Of a stretch of 41,301 bases of DNA, positions 26,198-34,416 are shown in pieces. This DNA is from an uncultured Clostridia bacterium. GTDB lineage: Bacteria > Bacillota > Clostridia > TANB77 > CAG-508. Under the pieces are notes generated by a model. It was given only the letters and a program-made list of their open reading frames with translations, was not told the origin of the DNA and searched no databases. The position numbers were made by a program, and so were the translations under genes. Within the stretch, counting starts at the first letter, position 1, and every line of letters begins with the position of its first letter. The stretch spans positions 1 to 41,301 of the forward strand of contig CALXPY010000011.1 in NCBI GenBank assembly GCA_944390395.1, in the 5' to 3' direction.

Positions 26198-27407
26198 ATG
26201 AAAGAAAAACAAATTACAGTTTTAGGATTAGGATACATTGGGTTACCAACATCAATAGTATTGGCAAAAGCAGGTCATAATGTTAAAGGTTATGATCCAA
26301 ACGAAGAGGTTATAAAAACATTAAACAGTGGAAAAATTCATATTGTAGAAAATAATCTACAGAAGGTCTATACAGAAGTAGTAGAAGCTGGCAAGTTCAA
26401 AGCTTATGCGGAGATACAACCTTCTGATGTATACATAATTTGTGTTCCAACACCATTTAAAAAGAATAATGAAAATGAAAAAATAGCAGATTTAAGTTAT
26501 GTAGAAAGTGCAGCTAAAACTGTAGGAAAAGTAGTTAAAGAAGGAGATTTAGTTATATTAGAGTCTACAGTTCCTCCACTTACCACTAAATTAGTAACTG
26601 AAATTGTAGAAAAGGAAAGTGGACTATCTAGAGAAAAATTTCATAGTGTTCATTGCCCAGAAAGAGTATTGCCAGGAAGAATTCTTTATGAATTAGAACA
26701 TAATGATAGAATTATAGGTAGCCAAAAACGAGAATCAGCAGAGCTAGCAAAGGAGTTATATGATACCTTTGTAAAAGAAGGAACATGTTATATTACTGAT
26801 GATATTACAGCAGAAATGTGTAAACTTATAGAAAATACTTATAGAGACGTTAATATTGCATTAGCAAATGAATTATCTATAATTTGTGACAAGTTAGGAA
26901 TAGATGTATTTAATCTTATAGAGTTAGCCAATAAACATCCTAGAGTTAATATATTAAAGCCACGGAGTTGGCGTAGGAGGACATTGTTTGGCAATAGATC
27001 CATGGTTTATTGTAGAAAAGTTTAAAAATGAAGCAAAACTAATAGATACAGCTAGAAAAGTAAATGATAATAAACCAATATGGATATCAGAAAAAATAGA
27101 AAAAAATTTAAATTACAATAAAAATGTAAAAATAGGTATATTGGGTTTAGCATATAAACAAGATATTGATGACTTAAGGGAAAGTCCTTCGATAAAATTA
27201 GCTAATAGTTTAAAAGAAAGGGGATACTTAGTTTATGGATGTGAACCAAATACAAATAAACAAGAAGTAAATGGAATAACCGTATTATCTTTAGATGAGA
27301 TATTGGATAAGACAGATTATTTAGTCTTAACGGTAGGCCATAAAGAATTCATAGAAAACAAAGATAAAATATTTAGTAAAAAAGTTTATAACTGTATTGG
27401 ACTTTAA
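26198..27407 (+). CDS. wecC: UDP-N-acetyl-D-mannosamine dehydrogenase, interrupted by a +1 frameshift at CGG
   Basis: With C26963 skipped this is a complete 402-residue UDP-sugar dehydrogenase, oxidising UDP-ManNAc to UDP-ManNAcA with two NAD+. The N-terminal Rossmann domain has VLGLGYIGLP, and CVPTPF and ESTVPPLTT follow. The central domain runs EMCKLIENTYRDVNIALANELS. The catalytic-Cys motif GVGVGGHCLAID is formed only by the shifted frame. The C-terminal domain has ILGLAYKQDIDDLRESPS. In the zero frame the text after KP turns into RSWRRRTLFG and stops at 27025. The shift is CCA CGG AGT to CCA (C) GGA GTT. GDP-mannose or UDP-glucose dehydrogenase are less likely given the WecB homologue nearby. 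Confidence 0.88.
26963..26966 (+). other. +1 shift site CGGA in the UDP-ManNAc dehydrogenase gene
   Basis: Zero frame: AAG CCA CGG AGT TGG. Shifted: AAG CCA (C) GGA GTT GGC, giving K-P-G-V-G. The extra base is C26963 and the restored residue is an invariant glycine before the catalytic Cys. Confidence 0.8.
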
Positions 27408-27442
27408 AAGGAATTGTACATTTGGAAGGAATGAGATTTTAA

Positions 27443-29557
27443 ATGAAAAGAAAAATATTACTATATGGTGATTTGAGTTTAAACATTGTTGATGGCTCAT
27501 CTGTATGGCTTGTTTCTCTAGCAAAGTTATTAGCACAAGATACAGATAATGTTATTGATATATTACTAAAAGAAAAGATAAAAAATAATATATTGATTAA
27601 AGGTATACAAGGATATAGTAATATAACTTTACTTAACCCAGATGAATATATACCTAAATATAAAAATGTTGAAGTTATGCATGTTAGTAGGCTAGTAGAA
27701 ATGATAGATGAATATAGAGATTATTCTTGTATTATAGTTAGGGGATTTAATGCTGTCAAAAATTTGATAACAAATAGAAAGCTTGCTAATAAGCTAATCC
27801 CATATTTAACTGACTTTTGCCATGAAAAAAATAATATAAGCAAAAAAGAGGTAAATGAATTAAAAACAATATATGAAATAGTAAATCAATTCTTTGTTCA
27901 AACAGAGCAGATGAAGGAATATTTAAAAGAAATTATAGAAGTAGATGGTAGTAAATTTAAAATATTAAGCCCAATTATTTTTAAAGAAAATATTTCAAAA
28001 AAAATCATACCAAAATCAATTGTATATGCTGGAAAGATTGCTTTGGACTGGAACATACTAGAACTTATAGAGATAATGGAAAGATTATATAAAAAGGATA
28101 AAGATATAAAGTTATATTTTATAGGAGATAAGTTTAACAAGGATTTAATGGATAAAAAAGAAGAAATTTTACAGAAACTAAATAATATGCCAAATATAAT
28201 TTTTTATGGATCACTATCAAAAAAAGAAACAACGCAAATTATAAATTCATCAGAATTAGGATATTCATTTAGAAGCAGTAAAGTAGATAATAATAATTCT
28301 TTAGAAGTATCATCAAAAGTATTGGAATATTGTTTCTGCAATGTTCCAGTCCTTTTGAAAAGGACGAAAAGTCATGAAAGTATTTTAGGAAAAGACTACC
28401 CATTATATGTAGAAAATGTAGATGAATGTGTAAATAAAATATTAGATTTTTTTAATAATAAGGAAAAATATAAAACGTTAAATAATAAAATAAGCGAAAA
28501 TGTAAAGAAATATTTACCAGAAGAAGTTTATAAAAATGTCTTAACAGCCATTGAAAAATATGAAAAGAAAAAACTTAGACTTTTAATTACAGGGCATGAT
28601 TTAAAATTTATAAAAGACTTATATCCATATTTTGAGAATGAATATGAGTTAAATATTCAAAATTATGAAGAATATGAAAGTATGAATATAGAAGAATCAA
28701 AAAAACTACTAAGAAAAACAGATATAGTATGGTGTGAATGGATGCTTTTTAATGCTAGATGGTATTCAATTCATAAGTTTCCTCATCAAAAACTATTTAT
28801 AAGAGCACATAGATTTGAATTGGCTAAGAAGTATGGAAAACAGATAAATTGGACAAGAGTAAATAAACTAATAACAGTATCGTATTACTATATGGAACAA
28901 TTTATAGAACAGTTTAATGTTCCAAGAGAAAAAGTAATTGTAGTTAATAATTTTATTGATTCTAAAAAATATACAACAATAAAAGAAGAAGGATATAAAT
29001 ATAATTTAGCAATGATAGGGATATTACCTAAAAGAAAAGGCTTTGATAGAGCAATAGATTTGTTAATAGAATTAAAAAGAAAAAATCCAAAATACAAATT
29101 ATATATAGCAGGAAAAAGACCAGAAGAATTTCCTAATACAAAGAATATAGAAGAAGAAAGAATTTATTATGAAAAAGTGGAAGAAAAGATTAAAGAAAAT
29201 AAATTGGAAGAAGATGTGATTTTTACAGGTTGGATAGAAGTACCAAAATTCTTAGAAAAAATAGGATATACATTATCTTTAAGTGATAAGAAATTCCCAG
29301 AAAGTTTTCATGTTTCTCCATTTGAATGTATGGCTAGCAAAGGAATTGGAATGTTATTAGATTGGGAAGGAATAGAATATATTTATCCAAATTTTTCTAT
29401 ATATAATTCAGTTAAAGAAATTGCTGAAAAGATAGAAGCATATAACAATAATGATGAATTATATAATGAAATAGCTAATAAAGGTAGAAATTTTACCATT
29501 AACAATTATGATTTGCCTATTATATGGAATATGATAAAAAAAGTAATTAATAGTTAA
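27443..29557 (+). CDS. Two-domain glycosyltransferase (tandem GT-B/GT4-like)
   Basis: A 704-residue protein with two GT-B halves. The first (1 to about 370) opens with KILLYGDLSLNIVDGSSVW and has a nucleotide-sugar half near SIVYAGKIALDWN and FYGSLSKKET. The second starts near 376 (LRLLITGHDLKF) and has LAMIGILPKRKGFDRAIDL, then VIFTGWIEVPKF and SFHVSPFECMASKGIGMLLDW, the place of the GT4 EX7E donor site. ATG 27443 with SD GGAAGGAATGAG. It probably extends the lipid-linked oligosaccharide of this cluster; sugars cannot be predicted. The first half lacks a clear EX7E motif and may be degenerate or accept another donor. Confidence 0.8.
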   Translation: MKRKILLYGDLSLNIVDGSSVWLVSLAKLLAQDTDNVIDILLKEKIKNNILIKGIQGYSNITLLNPDEYIPKYKNVEVMHVSRLVEMIDEYRDYSCIIVRGFNAVKNLITNRKLANKLIPYLTDFCHEKNNISKKEVNELKTIYEIVNQFFVQTEQMKEYLKEIIEVDGSKFKILSPIIFKENISKKIIPKSIVYAGKIALDWNILELIEIMERLYKKDKDIKLYFIGDKFNKDLMDKKEEILQKLNNMPNIIFYGSLSKKETTQIINSSELGYSFRSSKVDNNNSLEVSSKVLEYCFCNVPVLLKRTKSHESILGKDYPLYVENVDECVNKILDFFNNKEKYKTLNNKISENVKKYLPEEVYKNVLTAIEKYEKKKLRLLITGHDLKFIKDLYPYFENEYELNIQNYEEYESMNIEESKKLLRKTDIVWCEWMLFNARWYSIHKFPHQKLFIRAHRFELAKKYGKQINWTRVNKLITVSYYYMEQFIEQFNVPREKVIVVNNFIDSKKYTTIKEEGYKYNLAMIGILPKRKGFDRAIDLLIELKRKNPKYKLYIAGKRPEEFPNTKNIEEERIYYEKVEEKIKENKLEEDVIFTGWIEVPKFLEKIGYTLSLSDKKFPESFHVSPFECMASKGIGMLLDWEGIEYIYPNFSIYNSVKEIAEKIEAYNNNDELYNEIANKGRNFTINNYDLPIIWNMIKKVINS

Positions 29558-29597
29558 ATAGACAGATTTGTACCATAAGAAAGGAACAAATTTAAAT

Positions 29598-29990
29598 ATG
29601 AAAAATAAAATTATTAGATTTATAAAGAATCATCCATTTTTATATAATTTAGCTAAAAAAATCAATAGAAGGTTAAAAGTAACACCACCCAAAAAATCTT
29701 ATAGTAGTGATTATATTTATTATGCTTATATATTAAAAGAAGCAGGAGAATTAAATAAGATAAAGGAGCACTATAAGAAGATAGAAAGAGAAAATACTAA
29801 GTTGTTTGTTATTGTTGATAATGAAGAATACAGCCAATATATTCATAAATTTATTAGGGAGAATGTGAATATATTATTTGCAAGTATGCAATATTTTAAA
29901 AAATACAATAAAAAGTTAAAACTTAATAAATATCTATTACTAGATTACAGAAATAATGAATTTAATAGCTTATTAAATTATATTATTTAG
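29598..29990 (+). CDS. Hypothetical protein of the wall polymer cluster
   Basis: A 130-residue basic protein without recognised motif, signal peptide or membrane segment. The N-terminus (KNKIIRFIKNHPFLYNLAKKINRRLK) resembles the amphipathic membrane-binding leaders of cell-surface glycosyltransferases. The middle (YIYYAYILKEAGELNKIKEHYKKI) and end (YLLLDYRNNEF) match nothing I can name. ATG 29598 is preceded by AAAGGA at 12 bases; a TTG at 29568 would add ten residues without an SD. It is tightly packed between the glycosyltransferase and wecB. Confidence 0.6.
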   Translation: MKNKIIRFIKNHPFLYNLAKKINRRLKVTPPKKSYSSDYIYYAYILKEAGELNKIKEHYKKIERENTKLFVIVDNEEYSQYIHKFIRENVNILFASMQYFKKYNKKLKLNKYLLLDYRNNEFNSLLNYII

Positions 29991-30001
29991 AGGTGGTTAG
30001 T

Positions 30002-31114
30002 ATGATTAAAGTTATGAATATTTTTGGGACTCGACCTGAAGCAATAAAAATGGCTCCAATTGTTCAAGAATTAAAAAGTAGAAAGGAAATAGATTGCAAA
30101 GTTTGTGTTACTGCACAACATAGAGAAATGTTAGATCAAGTTCTAAATGTATTTAATATTAAACCAGATTATGATTTAAATATTATGAAACAAGGACAAA
30201 CTTTAAGTGATATAACATCAGGCGTTTTAACAAAAGTAGAGGCTGTAATTAAAAAGGAAGAACCTGACTTGATTTTAGTCCATGGAGATACAACAACTAC
30301 TTTGGCAGGGGCAACTGCAGCATTTTATAACAAAGTAAAAGTAGGACATGTTGAAGCAGGATTAAGAACCTGGAATTTAGATTCACCATTTCCAGAGGAA
30401 GCGAATAGACAAATGGTAGATTGCATAACAGATTATTACTTTACTCCAACAGAAAAAACAAAAGAAAATTTGATAGAAGAAGGAAAAGAAGAAAAAAAGA
30501 TTTTTGTTACCGGCAATTCAGCAATAGATGCATTAAAAACGACAGTAAAAAAAGATTATACTCACCCTATTTTCAAGTGGATTGGGAACGACAAATTGAT
30601 TTTACTTACTGCACATAGAAGAGAAAACTTAGGGGAGAACATGTATAACATGTTTAAGGCAATAAAAAGAGTAGTTGACGAGAACAATGGTATAAAAGTT
30701 ATATATCCTGTTCATTTAAATCCACAAGTAAGAAAAATAGCAAATGATGTTTTTAAGGACGATAAAAAAATAAAATTAATTGAGCCACTTGATGTAGTTG
30801 ATTTTCATAATTTCTTGAACAAAGCTTATATTATACTTACAGATAGCGGAGGAATACAAGAAGAGGCACCATCATTAGGAAAACCTGTTTTGGTATTAAG
30901 AAATACAACAGAAAGGCCAGAAGGAATAGAAGCGGGAACTTTAAAATTAGCAACTACAAATGAAGAAACAATTTATAAAATACTTACAGATTTGTTACAA
31001 AATAAAGAAAGCTATGAAAAAATGGCAAAAGCATCTAATCCTTATGGAGATGGAAATACAAGCAAAAAAATTGCAGATATTATAATTGAACAATTAAATG
31101 AGAGAAAGGAATAA
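30002..31114 (+). CDS. wecB: UDP-N-acetylglucosamine 2-epimerase (non-hydrolysing)
   Basis: A 370-residue GT-B-fold epimerase interconverting UDP-GlcNAc and UDP-ManNAc. Signature stretches: FGTRPEAIKMAPIVQEL, TAQHREMLDQVL, LVHGDTTTTLAGA, VGHVEAGLRT, PEEANRQMVD, TGNSAID, LLTAHRRENLG, DSGGIQEEAPSLGKPVLVLR and RPEGIEAGT. ATG 30002 is chosen because AGAGGTGG lies just upstream; the GTG at 29993 is within that SD. It supplies TagA and the UDP-ManNAc dehydrogenase. Confidence 0.96.
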   Translation: MIKVMNIFGTRPEAIKMAPIVQELKSRKEIDCKVCVTAQHREMLDQVLNVFNIKPDYDLNIMKQGQTLSDITSGVLTKVEAVIKKEEPDLILVHGDTTTTLAGATAAFYNKVKVGHVEAGLRTWNLDSPFPEEANRQMVDCITDYYFTPTEKTKENLIEEGKEEKKIFVTGNSAIDALKTTVKKDYTHPIFKWIGNDKLILLTAHRRENLGENMYNMFKAIKRVVDENNGIKVIYPVHLNPQVRKIANDVFKDDKKIKLIEPLDVVDFHNFLNKAYIILTDSGGIQEEAPSLGKPVLVLRNTTERPEGIEAGTLKLATTNEETIYKILTDLLQNKESYEKMAKASNPYGDGNTSKKIADIIIEQLNERKE

Positions 31115-31122
31115 TAATAGGT

Positions 31123-31860
31123 ATGACAAATGCGATAGAAGTAAGTGATTTATATGTATCATATAAGGGGTTAAAGAAAATATCTATAAAACAATCAATA
31201 GCTAAATTTAAATTTAATCAAACAGAAATTTTTGAAGCTTTAAAAGGAGTGAGCTTTAATGTAGAAGAGGGAAAAATACTTGGAATTATAGGAAAAAATG
31301 GAAGCGGAAAATCTACATTATTAAGAGCAATTTCAGGGATATTTTCTCCGGATAAAGGAAATGTAAATTTAAATAATCATTCTATTTCATTATTATCAAT
31401 TGGAGTAGGTTTTCAAACAAAACTTACAGGATATGAAAATATTATCCTTTCTGGATTATTGTTAGGCTTTTCAGAAGAAGAAATACGAAAAAAAATACCT
31501 AAAATTATAGAATTTTCTGAATTAGGTGATTTTATATATAAACCAGTTAGAACATATTCAAGTGGCATGTATTCTAAATTATCATTTTCTATAACTGCAA
31601 TATTGGAAACAGATATTATTTTAATAGATGAAGTATTAAGTGTGGGTGATATTCATTTTAAAGAAAAAAGTAGTAAAAAAATGAATGAAATTATAAAAGA
31701 TGAGACAAAAACAGTTGTTATAGTCTCACATAATATGAGTACTATGAGAGAACTTTGCGATAAAATATTATGGCTAAATGATGGAGTAGTAATGGAAATA
31801 GGTGATACGAACGATGTGATTTCTCATTACGAAGAATTTATGAAAACTTTAAATAAATGA
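31123..31860 (+). CDS. Polysaccharide/teichoic acid export ABC ATPase (Wzt/TagH type), copy 1
   Basis: A 245-residue ATPase of the O-antigen/teichoic acid exporter group. Walker A GKNGSGKST, signature TYSSGMYSKLSFSI, Walker B ILIDEVLSVGD and H-loop SHN. It lacks the carbohydrate-binding C-terminal extension of some Wzt proteins and the long extension of B. subtilis TagH. The gene overlaps the following permease region by ATGA, so the pair is co-translated or nearly so. It powers flipping of the finished lipid-linked polymer. Confidence 0.92.
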   Translation: MTNAIEVSDLYVSYKGLKKISIKQSIAKFKFNQTEIFEALKGVSFNVEEGKILGIIGKNGSGKSTLLRAISGIFSPDKGNVNLNNHSISLLSIGVGFQTKLTGYENIILSGLLLGFSEEEIRKKIPKIIEFSELGDFIYKPVRTYSSGMYSKLSFSITAILETDIILIDEVLSVGDIHFKEKSSKKMNEIIKDETKTVVIVSHNMSTMRELCDKILWLNDGVVMEIGDTNDVISHYEEFMKTLNK

Positions 31861-31874
31861 TAGGAAGTGAAAAT

Positions 31875-32657
31875 TTGAAAAAATTTTTTTACAATTTAAA
31901 AAAGTATTATAAATATTCCGTATATGCAGCAAAAGCAGAACTAAAATCAGAAATAACCAATTCATATCTTAATTGGTTATGGTGGTTTTTGGATCCTATA
32001 TCATACATGCTTATATATACATTTATAGTTGAAGTTGTATTTAAGACAACTGAACAATATTTTCCAGTGTTTGTATTTATAGGACTCACAACATGGGATT
32101 TATTTAGCAAAACTGTAAGTGGAAGTGTAAAGCTTGTAAAGAATAATATTGGTACAATAAATAAAGTATATTTGCCCAAATATATTTTATTAGTATCAAA
32201 ATCGTTCGTATTTTTATTTAAATTTTTAATATCATTTACCTTAATAATTGTTCTAATGCTGTTATTTAAAGTGCCATTTTCATGGCAAATACTAAATTTC
32301 CCAATAATTCTATTTATAATTTATATTATAAGCTTTGGGTGTGGAACAATTTTATCACATTTTGGTGTATTTGTAGAAGATCTATCAAACATAATAAATA
32401 TATTATTAAAATTAGTATTTTATTTTTCAGGGATCTTTTATGCAATAGCAACTAGAATACCAGCACCATTTAATAAATTGATGGTTACCCTAAATCCAGT
32501 AGCATTTTGTATAGATCAATTTAGAAGAATATTCCTATATGGAGCTATACCTAATTATTTATTATTATTTTTATGGTTTATAGCAGGTATTATATTAATA
32601 GTAATAGGTGTTTCGCTTATCAATAAATATGAAAATAGTTATGCAAAAGTAGTATGA
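31875..32657 (+). CDS. Polysaccharide/teichoic acid export ABC permease (Wzm/TagG type), copy 1
   Basis: A 260-residue ABC-2 permease with six predicted membrane segments, starting near the WWFLDPISYMLIYTFIVEVVF motif typical of Wzm/TagG and ending with the LNPVAFCIDQFRRIFLYG gate-helix region. I prefer TTG 31875, which has SD AGGAAGTG; the in-frame ATG 31857 overlapping the ATPase stop has no SD. It partners the preceding ATPase. A hairpin encloses its TGA stop. Confidence 0.9.
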   Translation: MKKFFYNLKKYYKYSVYAAKAELKSEITNSYLNWLWWFLDPISYMLIYTFIVEVVFKTTEQYFPVFVFIGLTTWDLFSKTVSGSVKLVKNNIGTINKVYLPKYILLVSKSFVFLFKFLISFTLIIVLMLLFKVPFSWQILNFPIILFIIYIISFGCGTILSHFGVFVEDLSNIINILLKLVFYFSGIFYAIATRIPAPFNKLMVTLNPVAFCIDQFRRIFLYGAIPNYLLLFLWFIAGIILIVIGVSLINKYENSYAKVV

Positions 32658-32683
32658 GATGATTATTTTAATAATCATCTCAT
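32654..32683 (+). terminator. Perfect 14-bp palindrome after permease copy 1
   Basis: ATGAGATGATTATT (32654-32667) pairs with AATAATCATCTCAT (32670-32683). Only a weak T-rich stretch follows, so termination may be partial and may work in both directions. Confidence 0.55.
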
Positions 32684-32713
32684 TAATTATATATTTCCTA
32701 TTAGATTAAATAA

Positions 32714-32742
32714 TTGAAACAATATAAAAAAAGTGATAGAAT
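32714..32742 (+). promoter_or_regulatory. Promoter of the TrkA-C membrane protein gene
   Basis: A -35 TTGAAA (32714-32719), 17-bp spacer ending in TGA, and -10 TAGAAT (32737-32742). Confidence 0.65.
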
Positions 32743-32759
32743 ATGAAGAATAAAAGGGA

Positions 32760-33467
32760 GTGAGGAAGATTAATCTATTAGCTGCAATTATTGTTTTTAA
32801 TATTTTGGTATTTATATATCAAGTAATGATAGAAATTTTTACTACAATATATAGTATAGAAGGAATTCAACTGGATAAAGCACAATTTCAAATTATCTCA
32901 ATTTTAACGGGGACAGGCTTTACCACAAGTGAAAGTGAACTTATGCTATTAACAAAAAGAAGAAGAAAAATTACTGAGTTAATGATGCTTTTTAGTTATA
33001 TTTTTAATATATCAATTGTATCAACTTTAGTAAACATAATAATATCTTCTGCTGGTCCAGCTATTAATGAGTTGATAATAGGTATAGTTTTAACAATTAT
33101 AAATTTTTTAATTATCGCATTGCTAAATAAATCTACAAAAGTTAAAAGCAAATTAGAAAATTTTATAAAGAAAATAGCTACAAATGTAAGAAAGAAAAGA
33201 AAAAATCCTATTTCTGTATATGATACTTTGGGAGATAAAGTAATTGCTGAAATTAATGTATTAAAAATTAATAATAACATGAATAATATAAATACTGAAA
33301 AACTAAAAGAAAAATATGATATACAAGTATTGGTTATAAAAAGAGGAGAACAAGTAATTTCATCTATAGAACCAAATATAACAATAAATTATAATGATAT
33401 AGTAATTGTATTTGGAAAAATGAGAAATATAAAGAAAATATTTGTGAAAGAAAAATCGAGAAAATAA
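32760..33467 (+). CDS. Membrane protein with C-terminal TrkA-C (RCK-C) domain
   Basis: A 235-residue protein with about three membrane segments in the first 125 residues, a Lys/Arg-rich linker (about 125-150) and a TrkA-C-like domain at about 155-230 (KVIAEINVLKINNNM to INYNDIVIVFGKMRNI). The loop ILTGTGFTTSESE recalls the TxGF filter loops of Trk/Ktr potassium transporters, but the protein is far too small to be a whole transporter and lacks the RCK-N nucleotide domain. The likely role is ion- or nucleotide-linked sensing, unproven. Start GTG 32760 is uncertain, since the SD (AAGGGAG) abuts it. It has its own promoter and sits between two exporter pairs. Confidence 0.7.
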   Translation: MRKINLLAAIIVFNILVFIYQVMIEIFTTIYSIEGIQLDKAQFQIISILTGTGFTTSESELMLLTKRRRKITELMMLFSYIFNISIVSTLVNIIISSAGPAINELIIGIVLTIINFLIIALLNKSTKVKSKLENFIKKIATNVRKKRKNPISVYDTLGDKVIAEINVLKINNNMNNINTEKLKEKYDIQVLVIKRGEQVISSIEPNITINYNDIVIVFGKMRNIKKIFVKEKSRK

Positions 33468-33535
33468 GTACTTATGAGACAATATTCCCCTTTCCTATAA
33501 ATAATGAAATTACAATGTAAAATGATAAAAAAAAC

Positions 33536-33564
33536 TTGTAATATATTGAAAAAAATGATAATAT
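33536..33564 (+). promoter_or_regulatory. Promoter of the second exporter and downstream polymer genes
   Basis: A -35 TTGTAA (33536-33541), 17-bp spacer ending in TGA, and -10 TAATAT (33559-33564), 35 bases before the permease. Confidence 0.55.
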
Positions 33565-33599
33565 TATGGAAGAAAATGATATAAAGAATGGAGATAAAA

Positions 33600-34403
33600 A
33601 TGCAAATAGTAGAAATAATAAAAGAACACATACAATATAGACAGCAAGTATTTAAATTAGCAAAAGCAGATATTATAAAGACTTATAGAGGAGCTGCATT
33701 GGGTTGGGCATGGGCAATTATTAAACCAGCTGTAACTATTTTTGTATATTGGTTTACTTTTGAAATAGGATTAAGAAGTGGTAAACCAGTAAATGGATTT
33801 CCATTTTTCCTTTGGCTAATATCAGGGCTTATACCTTGGTTTTATATGAGTGATATGCTTACAAAAGGAACAGATTCAATTAGAAAGTATAGTTATCTGG
33901 TAACCAAAATGAAATTCCCAATTTCAACAATACCAACGTTTGTTAGTATATCGAACTTTATAATACATTTGATTTTGATGGCTATTATGATACTCATATT
34001 TATATTTATGGGATATCCACCAAGTATATATATTATTCAATTACCATTATATATGCTATTAAATTTTGCATTCTTTACAATTTTCTCTTTATTTTCAGGA
34101 CTATTGGCTGCAATTAGTAAAGATTTTGCAAATTTAGTTAAGTCATTTATTACAGCCATATTTTGGCTATCTGGTATTATATGGAATGCTAATGCAATTA
34201 CAATTCCATGGATTAAGAAGATATTAAGATTAAATCCATTCAATTTTTTAGTAGAAGGATATAAAAATTGTTTTATCAATCAGACATGGTTTTTTGAAGA
34301 ACCAAAAAGACTATTATATTTTATTATAGAACTTGTATTATTACTAATATTAGCATTATGGATATATAGAAAAGTAAGAAAAGAAATACCAGATGTATTA
34401 TAA
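33600..34403 (+). CDS. Polysaccharide/teichoic acid export ABC permease (TagG type), copy 2
   Basis: A 267-residue ABC-2 permease with six membrane segments. The N-terminal amphipathic region KADIIKTYRGAALGWAWAIIKP is the diagnostic TagG/Wzm start (LGxxWxxxxP). LSGIIWNANAI and LNPFNFLVEGYKNCFI mark the C-terminal half. ATG 33600 has GGAG at 6 bases; the upstream in-frame ATG 33588 overlaps that SD. Clearly different from copy 1, which has a WWFLDP motif instead. Confidence 0.92.
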   Translation: MQIVEIIKEHIQYRQQVFKLAKADIIKTYRGAALGWAWAIIKPAVTIFVYWFTFEIGLRSGKPVNGFPFFLWLISGLIPWFYMSDMLTKGTDSIRKYSYLVTKMKFPISTIPTFVSISNFIIHLILMAIMILIFIFMGYPPSIYIIQLPLYMLLNFAFFTIFSLFSGLLAAISKDFANLVKSFITAIFWLSGIIWNANAITIPWIKKILRLNPFNFLVEGYKNCFINQTWFFEEPKRLLYFIIELVLLLILALWIYRKVRKEIPDVL

Positions 34404-34416
34404 TGGGGAGGATAGA

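Noticed and set aside
8069..27025. Ordinary pseudogene decay of rbfA, the ABC gene and wecC
   Set aside because: Each gene has exactly one lesion, of identical type and context, and no other damage over 119 to 748 codons.
8069..27407. Simple reassignment of CGG to another amino acid (Trp or Gln, as reported in some Firmicutes)
   Set aside because: Reassignment would keep the zero frame open. Here the zero frame turns to nonsense right after CGG at all three sites, and only a one-base shift restores the family sequence.
30421..30618. 65-codon plus-strand ORF within wecB
   Set aside because: It overlaps a highly conserved part of wecB in another frame and has no SD.
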